Of a stretch of DNA of 64,000 nt, positions 17,118 to 25,098 are shown one piece after another. Positions within the stretch are counted from its first letter, which is position 1. Every line of letters begins with the position of its first letter. This DNA is from Deltaproteobacteria bacterium UBA6106 (GTDB lineage: Bacteria; Desulfobacterota; Syntrophorhabdia; Syntrophorhabdales; Syntrophorhabdaceae). The notes under the pieces were generated by a model. That model was given only the letters and a program-made list of their open reading frames with translations, was not told where the DNA came from and ran no database searches. The stretch covers positions 29,404 through 93,403 of the forward strand of contig DIWM01000035.1 in assembly GCA_002428485.1 (NCBI GenBank), written 5' to 3'. The translations under genes and the position numbers were made by a program.

Positions 17118-18505
17118 GATATCGCTTCGATCGCCCTGAGCAATCTCTTCTCAACGGTTTCTCTTCCGAGGATGCCGATCACCTCGAATATCCCCGGGCT
17201 CACGGTCCTGCCGCACAGAGAGACCCTGATAGGCTGTATTATATTTACAAGCTTTGTGTCGTAGTCGCGGGCCATGTTTTCTATCAATCTTTTTTGTTCA
17301 TCCCCGTCGGTTGACTGAAGGCCCTTGAATCCCTCTAAGAAATTCTCCAGTATAGGCTTCGTCGCAGGCGTCAGGAATTTTTGTCTCGCCGCCTCTTCGT
17401 AAGTTACATCATCAAGAAAGAAAAAGGCCGCCATCTGCGCCATCTCTTTCAGCGTCCTTGCCCTGTCTTTTAAATTGGCCGCAATGGGCACGAGCACGTC
17501 TCTGTTTGATATGGTCAGGCCAAGGCCTTCAAGGAATGGAACGAGCCTTTCTGCAACGTCTTCCAGGGGGAGCGTCTTGATGTAATGGCTGTTGAGCCAC
17601 ATCAGTTTGTCCATGTCGAAGATCGCCGGGGATTTGCCGACATTCGGGAGATCAAACTTTTCTATCAGGTCCTCCCTTGAAAAGATCTCCTGGTCCCCGT
17701 GGGCCCAGCCGAGCCTTGCGAGGTAATTCATGAGCGCTTCAGGCAGGAACCCGTCATTTCTGTATTCGAGGAGCGATGTGGCGCCATGACGTTTGCTGAG
17801 GCGCGCCCTGTCCTTGCCATGGATGAGGGGCACATGGGCAAATTCCGGCATTGAATAGTTGAGCGCCTTATAGATGAGGATTTGCCTGGGGGTGTTGTTG
17901 ATATGGTCGTCCCCCCGTATGATATGGGTGATGCCCATAAGCGCATCATCGACGACAACGGTAAAGTTATACGTAGGGGTGTTGTCGCTTCTCAGGATAA
18001 CGAGGTCGTCAAGCTCTTCGCACCGGAAGGAAATGGTGCCCCTGACAAGATCGTTGAAGCTTACTTCGCCGGTGAGCGGGGCCTTGAACCGGACAACATA
18101 GGGCATGGCGTTGTTTGGGTCGCTCGCGTCCCTGCATGTCCTGTCGTAGGTTGGTTTTTTTCCTTCTTTGAAGGCCATCTTTCTCTTTTCTTCAAGCGTC
18201 TCCGGCGTGCAATAACACTTATAGGCATGGCCTTCCCTTAGAAGCCGGTAGGCATGCTCACGGTAGATGTCCAGCCTCTCTTTCTGAAAATGAGGCCCTT
18301 CGTCCCAGTCTATGCCGAGCCAGCTAAGCCCCTGGAGGATGTCTTGCACGTACACCTCTTTTGACCGCTCGATGTCCGTGTCTTCGATCCTCAGCACAAA
18401 GGCGCCCCCTTTGTGCTTTGAAAAGAGGTAATTAAAAAGCGCAGTCCGCGCCCCACCAATATGGAGATTGCCTGTCGGGCTTGGCGCAAATCTTGTTTTG
18501 ACCAA
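17114..18505 (-). CDS. gltX: Glutamyl-tRNA synthetase (copy 1)
   Basis: Class I synthetase that charges tRNA-Glu. It has 463 residues, normal for the bacterial enzyme. The HIGH signature is FAPSPTGNLHIGGARTALFN and the KMSKS equivalent is ARLSKRHGATSLLEY. The Rossmann core and the C-terminal helical anticodon-binding domain are complete. It is transcribed with smc (ATGA overlap). A second gltX lies 4 kb away at 22245, so one copy may be restricted to tRNA-Glu and the other adapted to tRNA-Gln for the transamidation route; which is which cannot be decided from sequence inspection. Confidence 0.96.
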   Translation of the reverse strand: MVKTRFAPSPTGNLHIGGARTALFNYLFSKHKGGAFVLRIEDTDIERSKEVYVQDILQGLSWLGIDWDEGPHFQKERLDIYREHAYRLLREGHAYKCYCTPETLEEKRKMAFKEGKKPTYDRTCRDASDPNNAMPYVVRFKAPLTGEVSFNDLVRGTISFRCEELDDLVILRSDNTPTYNFTVVVDDALMGITHIIRGDDHINNTPRQILIYKALNYSMPEFAHVPLIHGKDRARLSKRHGATSLLEYRNDGFLPEALMNYLARLGWAHGDQEIFSREDLIEKFDLPNVGKSPAIFDMDKLMWLNSHYIKTLPLEDVAERLVPFLEGLGLTISNRDVLVPIAANLKDRARTLKEMAQMAAFFFLDDVTYEEAARQKFLTPATKPILENFLEGFKGLQSTDGDEQKRLIENMARDYDTKLVNIIQPIRVSLCGRTVSPGIFEVIGILGRETVEKRLLRAIEAIS

Positions 18506-18534
18506 AAGGATTCCCTCTGAAAAAACTTTTAGTG

Positions 18535-18563
18535 ATTATAATGGAAAACACAACATTCATCAA
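18535..18563 (-). promoter_or_regulatory. Promoter of the gltX-smc operon
   Basis: On the minus strand TTGATG (18558-18563), a 17-bp spacer and a perfect TATAAT (18535-18540) lie about 30 bp upstream of the gltX ATG. Confidence 0.6.
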
Positions 18564-18681
18564 TGAATTTTATTGCCTGCAATATTAACCCCTTACGGAC
18601 TTGCGGCGAAAACCGTTCCTGTCCGGCGGCGGAAAACATGCCCGTAGAATATTTTTTGACAGGTAGTGTATACTTATATTG

Positions 18682-19287
18682 ATGAACAATCCTTACACGG
18701 AGCAGTTGTTCAAGGCCTGCGAACAGGGCAGCGTTGAAAATGTGGCGCTCTTTATCGACAAGGGCGCCGAGGTCAACGCCGCAGACCTGAACGGTTCCAC
18801 GCCGCTCATGTACGCCGCCATGAACGGGTTCACCGATACTGCGAGGGTCCTTATAGACAGCGGGGCTGATTGCAACATCAAAAACAAGCAGGGGTTAACC
18901 GCCCTCACGTATGCCTGTTGGAACAAACATATAGGGGTCATACGGCTATTAACCTCAAGGGGAGTTGAGGTTAATGTGAAGGACCCAAACGGCGACACCC
19001 CCCTAATGTGTTCCTGCAAGAATGGTCAGATCGAGGCTGCAAACCTCCTTATAGGAAGCGGTGCGGATATAAATACCGTGGACCGGCAGGGCGACACCCC
19101 TCTTACCTGTGCCATTGCGGGAAAGTATATCGGGATGGCGAACCTCCTCATCACAAGGGGCGCAGATATTACTTCAAAGAACCATCACGGCAAAACAGCC
19201 CTTGATATAGCCACAGAAAAGGGGCTTGCCCGGCTTGTTAATGACCTTAAGTATAGAATGCAAGAACTTCAGAAGAAACAACCCTGA
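18682..19287 (+). CDS. Ankyrin-repeat protein
   Basis: A 201-residue protein made almost entirely of about six ankyrin repeats of 33 residues (for example NAADLNGSTPLMYAAMNGFTD, NIKNKQGLTALTYACWN, NVKDPNGDTPLMCSCKNGQI, NTVDRQGDTPLTCAIAGKYI). There is no signal peptide or membrane segment, so it is probably a cytoplasmic protein-binding scaffold of unknown partner. A TTG directly precedes the ATG. There is no ribosome site; a 39-codon frame with no clear start signal ends in TGATG over this start. No operon partner. Confidence 0.88.
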   Translation: MNNPYTEQLFKACEQGSVENVALFIDKGAEVNAADLNGSTPLMYAAMNGFTDTARVLIDSGADCNIKNKQGLTALTYACWNKHIGVIRLLTSRGVEVNVKDPNGDTPLMCSCKNGQIEAANLLIGSGADINTVDRQGDTPLTCAIAGKYIGMANLLITRGADITSKNHHGKTALDIATEKGLARLVNDLKYRMQELQKKQP

Positions 19288-19377
19288 CCCTTACCACCCC
19301 TGATCATGACACGGTTCCCCCCTTGCCTCGCAGCATTCAGACGGCAATTCCGGCGCATTCGCGGGCGGGCAGCGCAA

Positions 19378-19387
19378 TTGTATACAA
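19378..19387. promoter_or_regulatory. Perfect TTGTATACAA palindrome upstream of carD
   Basis: A perfect 10-bp palindrome, identical to the core of the site upstream of the CoA-transferase gene (33415-33424). It lies 27 bp upstream of the carD -35 box. It may be a GntR/FCD operator or a coincidence. Confidence 0.35.
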
Positions 19388-19413
19388 AATAATGATATGA
19401 AAACAAATACTTA

Positions 19414-19443
19414 TTGAATTTTTTTCTATGTTTATGTTACAAT
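19414..19443 (+). promoter_or_regulatory. Promoter of the carD-yacL-ispDF-gltX2 operon
   Basis: TTGAAT (19414-19419), an 18-bp T-rich spacer and TACAAT (19438-19443). The carD start, with GGAGG before it, is 44 bp downstream of the -10 box. Confidence 0.6.
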
Positions 19444-19486
19444 AAGTAGACGGAAAATATCAAAACAACAGTCGTCGATTGGAGGC

Positions 19487-19993
19487 ATGATGTTTCACGT
19501 AGGAGAAATTGCTGTTTATCCAGGTCACGGTGTTGGGAGAATAGAGTCTATTGAGGAAAAGGCATTTTCGGGCACGAAGCAGTCTTTTTACATAATCAGG
19601 ATTCTCGATACTGACATGACTATTATGATCCCCGTTGATGGCGCCAACAACGCGGGGCTCAGGGCTGTCATCGCTTCAGCTCAAGTGAAGAAGGTTTACG
19701 AGATACTGAAAGACAAAAACATGGTCCATGATAACTCGCCATGGAACAGGCGCTACAAAGATTATATGGAGAGGATCAAGAGCGGCTCTATCTTCGAGGT
19801 TGCCACGGTGTTAAAGGAGTTATACGGCCTGAAGCACTGGAAAGAGCTTTCCTTTGGGGAAAAGAAGATGTTCGAGACAGCGAGGAACCTCATTAAGAAA
19901 GAACTCTCTGTTGCGCTTGCCACGAATGAAGAAAAGATAGAGAAGGAACTCGAAAAGATCTTCTCTAACAATCACAACAATCACAAGGCCTGA
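19487..19993 (+). CDS. carD: CarD/CdnL family transcriptional regulator
   Basis: A 168-residue RNA-polymerase-binding protein. The N-terminal Tudor-like domain, which contacts the beta subunit, reads FHVGEIAVYPGHGVGRIESI, and the helical C-terminal domain, which touches DNA at the promoter bubble, begins about residue 65 (SPWNRRYKDYMERIKSGS). Family members stabilise open complexes at rRNA and housekeeping promoters. GGAGG precedes the ATG at 19487; a second ATG follows immediately. It leads a run with yacL (2 bp gap), ispD, ispF and gltX2, a gene order also common in Firmicutes. Confidence 0.93.
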   Translation: MMFHVGEIAVYPGHGVGRIESIEEKAFSGTKQSFYIIRILDTDMTIMIPVDGANNAGLRAVIASAQVKKVYEILKDKNMVHDNSPWNRRYKDYMERIKSGSIFEVATVLKELYGLKHWKELSFGEKKMFETARNLIKKELSVALATNEEKIEKELEKIFSNNHNNHKA

Positions 19994-19995
19994 CT

Positions 19996-21042
19996 TTGGA
20001 TCTATTGATTCAAATAGTTCTCGTTGCCGTCACCACAATCTCCGGGTACTTCATATTAAAAGAGATCTTTGCCAATACCCTCTGGGCATTACTCGGCGCC
20101 ATCCTGGGTATCGGTTTCGGATATATCATCCTGAAACTGGAAGAGAGGCTGAAGGATATCCCCCTGAAGATCATTTTCGGCAGCCTGTTGGGGACGACCA
20201 TAAGCCTCATCGTCGCAGATCTTTTTATCTCCCGGCTGCTTCTGGCGCTCATCAAAGACATACCCATAACGCTGCCGATATATATCCTCTTTTACTTCGT
20301 TATGGGCTATATCGGCTTCAGGATAGGAAAGGAGAAGAGCAAGACCCTCGACCTTTCGAAGGTCCCCCTTCTTGACAGGATAGAGAATGACGAGGATGTA
20401 AAAATCCTTGATACGAGCACCATCATAGACGGCAGGATAGCAGACATCTGTGAAACCGGGTTTATTGAGGGGACCTTTGTTATCCCCCAATTCGTCCTTT
20501 ACGAGATCCAGCATATCGCAGATCACAGTGATACTGTAAAGCGAACCAGGGGGAGGAGGGGCCTTGACATACTCCATCGGCTGCAAAAGCAAACCTTTGT
20601 CAAGGTCAAGATCGTAGACTATGATTTTCCGAAACTGAAAGACGTGGATACAAAGCTGATAGCCCTTGCAAAGAAACTGACCGGCAAGATATTAACCAAC
20701 GACTATAACCTGAACAAGGTAGCAGAGCTCCAGGGAATAGAAGTGCTCAACATGAACCAGCTTGCTGCTTCTTTAAGGCCCGCCATGCTGCCGGGCGAAC
20801 AGATGAACGTCAAGATCCTTAAGGAAGGGAAAGAGCACGGTCAGGGCATCGGCTATCTCGACGACGGCACCATGGTCGTCGTCGATGACGCAAAGAAGCT
20901 GCTCGGTAAATCTGTTGATGTAGTTGTTACGAGCGTGCTTCAGACCACATCGGGCCGCATGATCTTCGCGAAGCTGAAAGAGCAGGCCGAGAAGGAATTT
21001 TATTTTCCTGACGAATACCAACTAAAGGAACAGGCCCGGTAA
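19996..21042 (+). CDS. PIN-TRAM domain membrane protein (YacL family)
   Basis: A 348-residue integral membrane protein. The first 110 residues hold four hydrophobic segments. A PIN nuclease domain follows (about 130-260) with the acidic residues in ILDTSTIIDGR, the Glu in VLYEIQHIAD, and Asp in VDTKLIALA and KILTNDYNL. A C-terminal TRAM domain (about 270-330) would bind RNA. The combination suggests a membrane-tethered ribonuclease, but its role is not established. The start is a TTG three bases after the carD stop region; no other in-frame start fits better. Downstream ispD follows after 3 bp. Confidence 0.9.
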   Translation: MDLLIQIVLVAVTTISGYFILKEIFANTLWALLGAILGIGFGYIILKLEERLKDIPLKIIFGSLLGTTISLIVADLFISRLLLALIKDIPITLPIYILFYFVMGYIGFRIGKEKSKTLDLSKVPLLDRIENDEDVKILDTSTIIDGRIADICETGFIEGTFVIPQFVLYEIQHIADHSDTVKRTRGRRGLDILHRLQKQTFVKVKIVDYDFPKLKDVDTKLIALAKKLTGKILTNDYNLNKVAELQGIEVLNMNQLAASLRPAMLPGEQMNVKILKEGKEHGQGIGYLDDGTMVVVDDAKKLLGKSVDVVVTSVLQTTSGRMIFAKLKEQAEKEFYFPDEYQLKEQAR

Positions 21043-21045
21043 TCT

Positions 21046-21744
21046 ATGAGGACGCTGGCAATCATCCTTGCAGGTGGTGCAGGGAAGAGGATGGGGGCAG
21101 CCACAAACAAGCAGTTCCTGCTCATTGACAATAAACCCATAATAGTGCACACCCTCCAGATCTTTGAAGAGTGCCGGGCGATAGACGGCATCTATCTTGT
21201 TGTGAACCAGAAGGACCTTCCAATGATTCAGGAGGAGATCCTTGAAACATACCATTTCAACAAGATCCTGAAGCTGGTTATCGGCGGAAGACTCAGGCAG
21301 GATTCCGTGAGAAACGGTCTTGAAGCCATAGAAAACCCTTGCGATATTGTCATTATCCATGATGGCGCAAGGCCCTTTGTCTCGCCATCTTTTATTGATA
21401 AAGGCATCTTTCTTATGGAGATGTTCGATGCCGTTATTCCCGCGCTCCCCGTGAAAGACACAATCAAGATTGTCTCAAAAGAGGGCTTTGTCCAGAAAAC
21501 CCTGGAGAGAGACTCTCTCTGGCACGTACAGACTCCGCAGACGTTCAAGTACGACCTCATTGCAAAGGCTTACAAGGAAGGAGCGGCAAAGAAGCTTTAC
21601 GGGTATGACGATGCGACCTTTCTTGAGCATATGGGAAAAAAGGTGAAGGTCATCGAAGGTTCTCCCTACAACATCAAAATAACCACGCCGGAAGACCTTA
21701 TCATCGCAAGGGGCATGCTCTCACAGCTCAAGGGCAACCTATGA
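21046..21744 (+). CDS. ispD: 2-C-methyl-D-erythritol 4-phosphate cytidylyltransferase
   Basis: IspD transfers CMP from CTP to methylerythritol phosphate, the third step of the MEP pathway to isoprenoids. The 232-residue protein has the nucleotide-binding loop ILAGGAGKRMGAATNKQFL, the conserved RQDSVRNGLEAI and IIHDGARPFVS, and the late VEGSPYNIKITTPEDL-type segment. It is followed by ispF with an ATGA overlap; the two act on consecutive intermediates with IspE between them, which is not in the window. Confidence 0.96.
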   Translation: MRTLAIILAGGAGKRMGAATNKQFLLIDNKPIIVHTLQIFEECRAIDGIYLVVNQKDLPMIQEEILETYHFNKILKLVIGGRLRQDSVRNGLEAIENPCDIVIIHDGARPFVSPSFIDKGIFLMEMFDAVIPALPVKDTIKIVSKEGFVQKTLERDSLWHVQTPQTFKYDLIAKAYKEGAAKKLYGYDDATFLEHMGKKVKVIEGSPYNIKITTPEDLIIARGMLSQLKGNL

Positions 21745-22223
21745 GAATCGGCATAGGGTATGATTTCCATCGCCTTGTAGAGGGGAGAAGCCTTTATCTT
21801 GGCGGGGTTGAGATACCGCATGAAAAGGGCCTTCTGGGCCATTCCGACGGAGACGTGCTTATCCACGCCATCTGTGATGCCATCCTCGGCGCAATGGCCG
21901 CAGCAGACATCGGCTTTCATTTTCCCCATGATGATGATTCGATCAGGGGCATAAGCAGCGAGAAGATACTCTCTTTCGTTATTGACATAATGAAGCGAAG
22001 GGGGTTCGGGATCGTTAATATAGACGCTGTAGTCATCGCGGAAGAGCCAAGGATAGTTCACCACAGAGAGGTGATCAGAAAAAACCTTGCCCATATTATG
22101 GGGATAGGCAAGGGCATGGTGAACGTAAAGGGAAAGACTGCGGAAGGGCTCGGCATTATTGGTGAAAAAGAAGGCATCGCCGTACACGCAATCGCGCTCC
22201 TCGAAACAAGTCAAGAGGTATGA
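21741..22223 (+). CDS. ispF: 2-C-methyl-D-erythritol 2,4-cyclodiphosphate synthase
   Basis: IspF cyclises CDP-methylerythritol 2-phosphate with release of CMP in the MEP pathway. The 160-residue protein carries the metal site of the trimer: Asp and His in GIGYDFHRL and the second His in GHSDGDVLIHAICDAILGA, together with the signature segment AADIGFHFPHDD. It is translationally coupled to ispD. There is no IspD-IspF fusion. Confidence 0.96.
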   Translation: MRIGIGYDFHRLVEGRSLYLGGVEIPHEKGLLGHSDGDVLIHAICDAILGAMAAADIGFHFPHDDDSIRGISSEKILSFVIDIMKRRGFGIVNIDAVVIAEEPRIVHHREVIRKNLAHIMGIGKGMVNVKGKTAEGLGIIGEKEGIAVHAIALLETSQEV

Positions 22224-22244
22224 TAGCCGGGACACAGGTTTATT

Positions 22245-23621
22245 ATGGTTAGGGTGAGATTTGCTCCAAGCCCCACGGGCCACCTTCACGTCGGAAATAC
22301 GAGAACGGCGCTGATGAACTGCCTCTTTGCAAGAAAGGAACGGGGAACGCTTGTGCTCCGCATCGAAGATACGGACGTTGAGAGATCTACCGTGGACTAT
22401 GAAAGGTCCATTTTGGATGACCTGGAATGGCTCGGGATCTCCTGGGACGAGGGCCCGGTGCGGCAGACGGACAGGCTGGCGGTATACCGTGCATACGCAG
22501 GGGGCCTCCTCGAAAGAGGCCATGCATACAGGTGCTACTGCCCCGAGGAAGAGCTGGAAAGAAAGCGAAAAGAGGCCATGCGGAAAGGCGAGCCGCCAAG
22601 GTATGACGGAACCTGCAGGGACCTGCCGCCGGCGGCCAGGGAACGGATCGAGGGCGAAGGAAGGCCTTTTGTTATAAGGTTCAGAGCATCTGCAAAGCCT
22701 GTCCATTGGGTTGATGGGATTTGTGGTGACCTCCGCTTTCCACACAACGCCGTAGATGATTTTATTCTCCTAAAACAGTCGGGAGTCCCTTCATATAACT
22801 TTGCGGCTGCCGTGGACGATGTCGAAATGGGCATTACCCATGTCTTCAGGGGCGCCGACCACGTGCCGAACACCCCCAAACAGATCATGCTTATTGAGGC
22901 GCTTGGCAAAATACCGCCTCAATACGCGCACCACTCGCTGCTTCTTGGGAATGACCGGAAGCCATTAAGCAAGAGGCACGGTGCAACGAGCGTGCGGGAT
23001 TTCCGGGAGATGGGAATTCTCAGCGCTGCGCTTACAAATTACCTCGGTGTCCTGGGAAGAAGCATCCCGCAGGAGATCATCGGCGAGGACGAGCTCGCGG
23101 CGACATTCTCCCTGTCATCTTTTTCGCCGTCCGACACCATCTTTGACGCTGACAAACTGATCTGGTTCAACAAGGAATATCTCCGCAGCGCCGATCCGGG
23201 AGAGATCATCAAAAAGCTCGGCCTGAATGCGGACTGCAGGGACAAGGTTCTGGTCTTACGGGAAAATGCCTCGACCCTGAAAGAAATGAAAGAGCACCTC
23301 CGCATCTTTGAGGATGCTGCAGTGAGCGATGAAGGGCGCGTATACCTTTCGCAGGTCGGGTCGCCGGACAGCTTCATGCGGGAATTGAGGACCTTCCTCG
23401 CCGAAGACAGCACAACATCCCTTGACGAACTGATGAGGGTCATGGAAGGGAAGGCAGGACTCAAAAGGAAAGAGCTCTTTATGGTGTTGCGGATACTCTT
23501 CACAGGGAGAAAGAGCGGCCCTCCGCTAAAGGATATATTTCCACTGATCCCGAAAGGTATTATAATAGAGAGGATCGACCGTTGCCTCACAGATGGAAGC
23601 GGGAAGAACACAAGAGGATAA
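22245..23621 (+). CDS. gltX: Glutamyl-tRNA synthetase (copy 2, GluRS2-like)
   Basis: A second complete GluRS of 458 residues. It has the HIGH signature FAPSPTGHLHVGNTRTALMN and the KMSKS equivalent KPLSKRHGATSVRDF. It differs in many positions from the copy at 17114, especially in the C-terminal anticodon domain. In bacteria with two GluRSs and no GlnRS, one copy often misacylates tRNA-Gln with Glu, which GatCAB then amidates; this copy is a candidate for either role. It lies at the end of the carD-yacL-ispDF run, the typical place of gltX in Firmicutes, and is one base from the following kinase gene. Confidence 0.93.
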   Translation: MVRVRFAPSPTGHLHVGNTRTALMNCLFARKERGTLVLRIEDTDVERSTVDYERSILDDLEWLGISWDEGPVRQTDRLAVYRAYAGGLLERGHAYRCYCPEEELERKRKEAMRKGEPPRYDGTCRDLPPAARERIEGEGRPFVIRFRASAKPVHWVDGICGDLRFPHNAVDDFILLKQSGVPSYNFAAAVDDVEMGITHVFRGADHVPNTPKQIMLIEALGKIPPQYAHHSLLLGNDRKPLSKRHGATSVRDFREMGILSAALTNYLGVLGRSIPQEIIGEDELAATFSLSSFSPSDTIFDADKLIWFNKEYLRSADPGEIIKKLGLNADCRDKVLVLRENASTLKEMKEHLRIFEDAAVSDEGRVYLSQVGSPDSFMRELRTFLAEDSTTSLDELMRVMEGKAGLKRKELFMVLRILFTGRKSGPPLKDIFPLIPKGIIIERIDRCLTDGSGKNTRG

Positions 23622-23622
23622 G

Positions 23623-25098
23623 ATGATGAAGGGGAAGAACCTTTATGCATCGGTAAAGAGCGTCTTCCGCAGCCTCTCGCTGAAGACGCAGTTGCTCGTC
23701 ATCCTCCTTTTCCTCCTCGTCATGTCGGTAAGTTCTCTGACCATCATTTACTCGCAGGCCGAGGAGAAGCTCCTCGACAAGCTGAGCGAGAACATCGACG
23801 ACATTACCAAGGCTATACAGATAAGCGTGGAAGAGCTTACCTACAGGGGAGACAGTACGCAAAGGCTGAAGAGCTATGTCGACATGCTCAATAAGAAGGG
23901 GATTAAAGAGATATCCATCGTCAGCGACACATCGGAGGTTATCGCCAGCTCGAACCCGAAAAAGATAGGGACGGTAGAGAAGGTTGGAGAGAAAAAGAGC
24001 TGGCGAAAAAAAGACCTTATGATAACGGCAAGGCTTGGAGAGGAGAGCAAAAAGGACCCCCAGAGGCTCTATAATGTGATAACGCCCGTCTCCATCAAGG
24101 GACAGAATATCGGATACATCCATATCAATATAGCCCTCGACGACTACCGGCTGTTGCAGAGCAGAAGCCACATGAAGAGGGTCCTGAGCATGGTCTTTGC
24201 ATTCAGCATCGGCATTATCATCTGCCTCATCCTTGCCGAAAAATATACCGAGCCCATTAAGAAGATCGCCAATGCAAGCAAGAAGATCGCCGAAGGGGAA
24301 TTGGTGAAGATAAGGGAAACGGACCGCAAAGACGAGATAGGCGTGCTTGTCAGGAGCTTCAACGAGATGGTGGACAAGCTGGATGAGCGCAAGGAGCTGG
24401 AAGATAAGCTGAAAAAGACGGAACAACTTTCAATGATCGGGCAGCTCTCGTCCGGCATAGCGCACGAGATAAGGAACCCCCTCAATTTTCTCACGCTCTC
24501 AATAGGACACATTAAAGAGAGGGTGGCGGAATCAGAGATAGGCGACAAAGAGGATCTCAAGGCCCTGCTCGACAGCCTGCTGAAAGAGATATACAGGGTC
24601 AACGAACTGATACACAACTTCCTTTTCCTGGGGAAGCCAATAGCGCTCAACAAAGAATGGGTATCCCCCGAGACGCTGATCAACGAGGCGCTGTCTATCG
24701 TGCGGGACAAGGTGAGAAGCGGGATTACGATGGAGGTTCGATGCAGTGAAAACGGATTACAGGCTTACTGCGACAGGGAATATACGAGAATATGCCTGAT
24801 AAATCTTGTATTGAATGCCGTTCAGGCCATAGAAGAAGATAAAGGCCTGGTGACGATCAGGTGCGGCAAAGAGGATCCCTTCTTATATATCGCGGTCAGC
24901 GATACAGGAGGGGGGATCGAAAGCAATGAGTTGGAAAAGGTCTTTGAGCCCTACTATTCAACAAAGAAATTCGGCATCGGCCTTGGGCTTGCCATTACAA
25001 AACGCTTCGTTGAAGAACACGGGGGAACGATCACCCTGGAAAGCGCGGTAGGGAAAGGAACCACAATGAAACTGAGGATACCCGCTCATGAAGCATGA
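23623..25098 (+). CDS. Membrane sensor histidine kinase
   Basis: A 491-residue sensor kinase partnered with the sigma-54 activator that follows (11-bp overlap). Two membrane helices (about residues 19-40 and 175-200) flank a periplasmic sensor region of about 135 residues. A HAMP segment follows (YTEPIKKIANASKKIAEGELVKI), then the dimerisation helix with the phospho-His in SGIAHEIRNPLNFL, and the ATPase with N box INLVLNAVQAI, G1 DTGGGIE and G2 FGIGLGLAI. The longer frame starts at 23593 inside gltX2; the ATG at 23623, after AGAGGA, is preferred. The signal is unknown. Confidence 0.92.
   Translation: MMKGKNLYASVKSVFRSLSLKTQLLVILLFLLVMSVSSLTIIYSQAEEKLLDKLSENIDDITKAIQISVEELTYRGDSTQRLKSYVDMLNKKGIKEISIVSDTSEVIASSNPKKIGTVEKVGEKKSWRKKDLMITARLGEESKKDPQRLYNVITPVSIKGQNIGYIHINIALDDYRLLQSRSHMKRVLSMVFAFSIGIIICLILAEKYTEPIKKIANASKKIAEGELVKIRETDRKDEIGVLVRSFNEMVDKLDERKELEDKLKKTEQLSMIGQLSSGIAHEIRNPLNFLTLSIGHIKERVAESEIGDKEDLKALLDSLLKEIYRVNELIHNFLFLGKPIALNKEWVSPETLINEALSIVRDKVRSGITMEVRCSENGLQAYCDREYTRICLINLVLNAVQAIEEDKGLVTIRCGKEDPFLYIAVSDTGGGIESNELEKVFEPYYSTKKFGIGLGLAITKRFVEEHGGTITLESAVGKGTTMKLRIPAHEA

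Noticed and set aside
18563..18682. 39-codon frame ending in TGATG over the ankyrin start
   Set aside because: It has no ribosome site and overlaps the gltX promoter; probably chance.
21666..22745. 359-codon minus-strand frame across ispF and gltX2
   Set aside because: It crosses two strongly supported plus-strand genes and shows no domain pattern.
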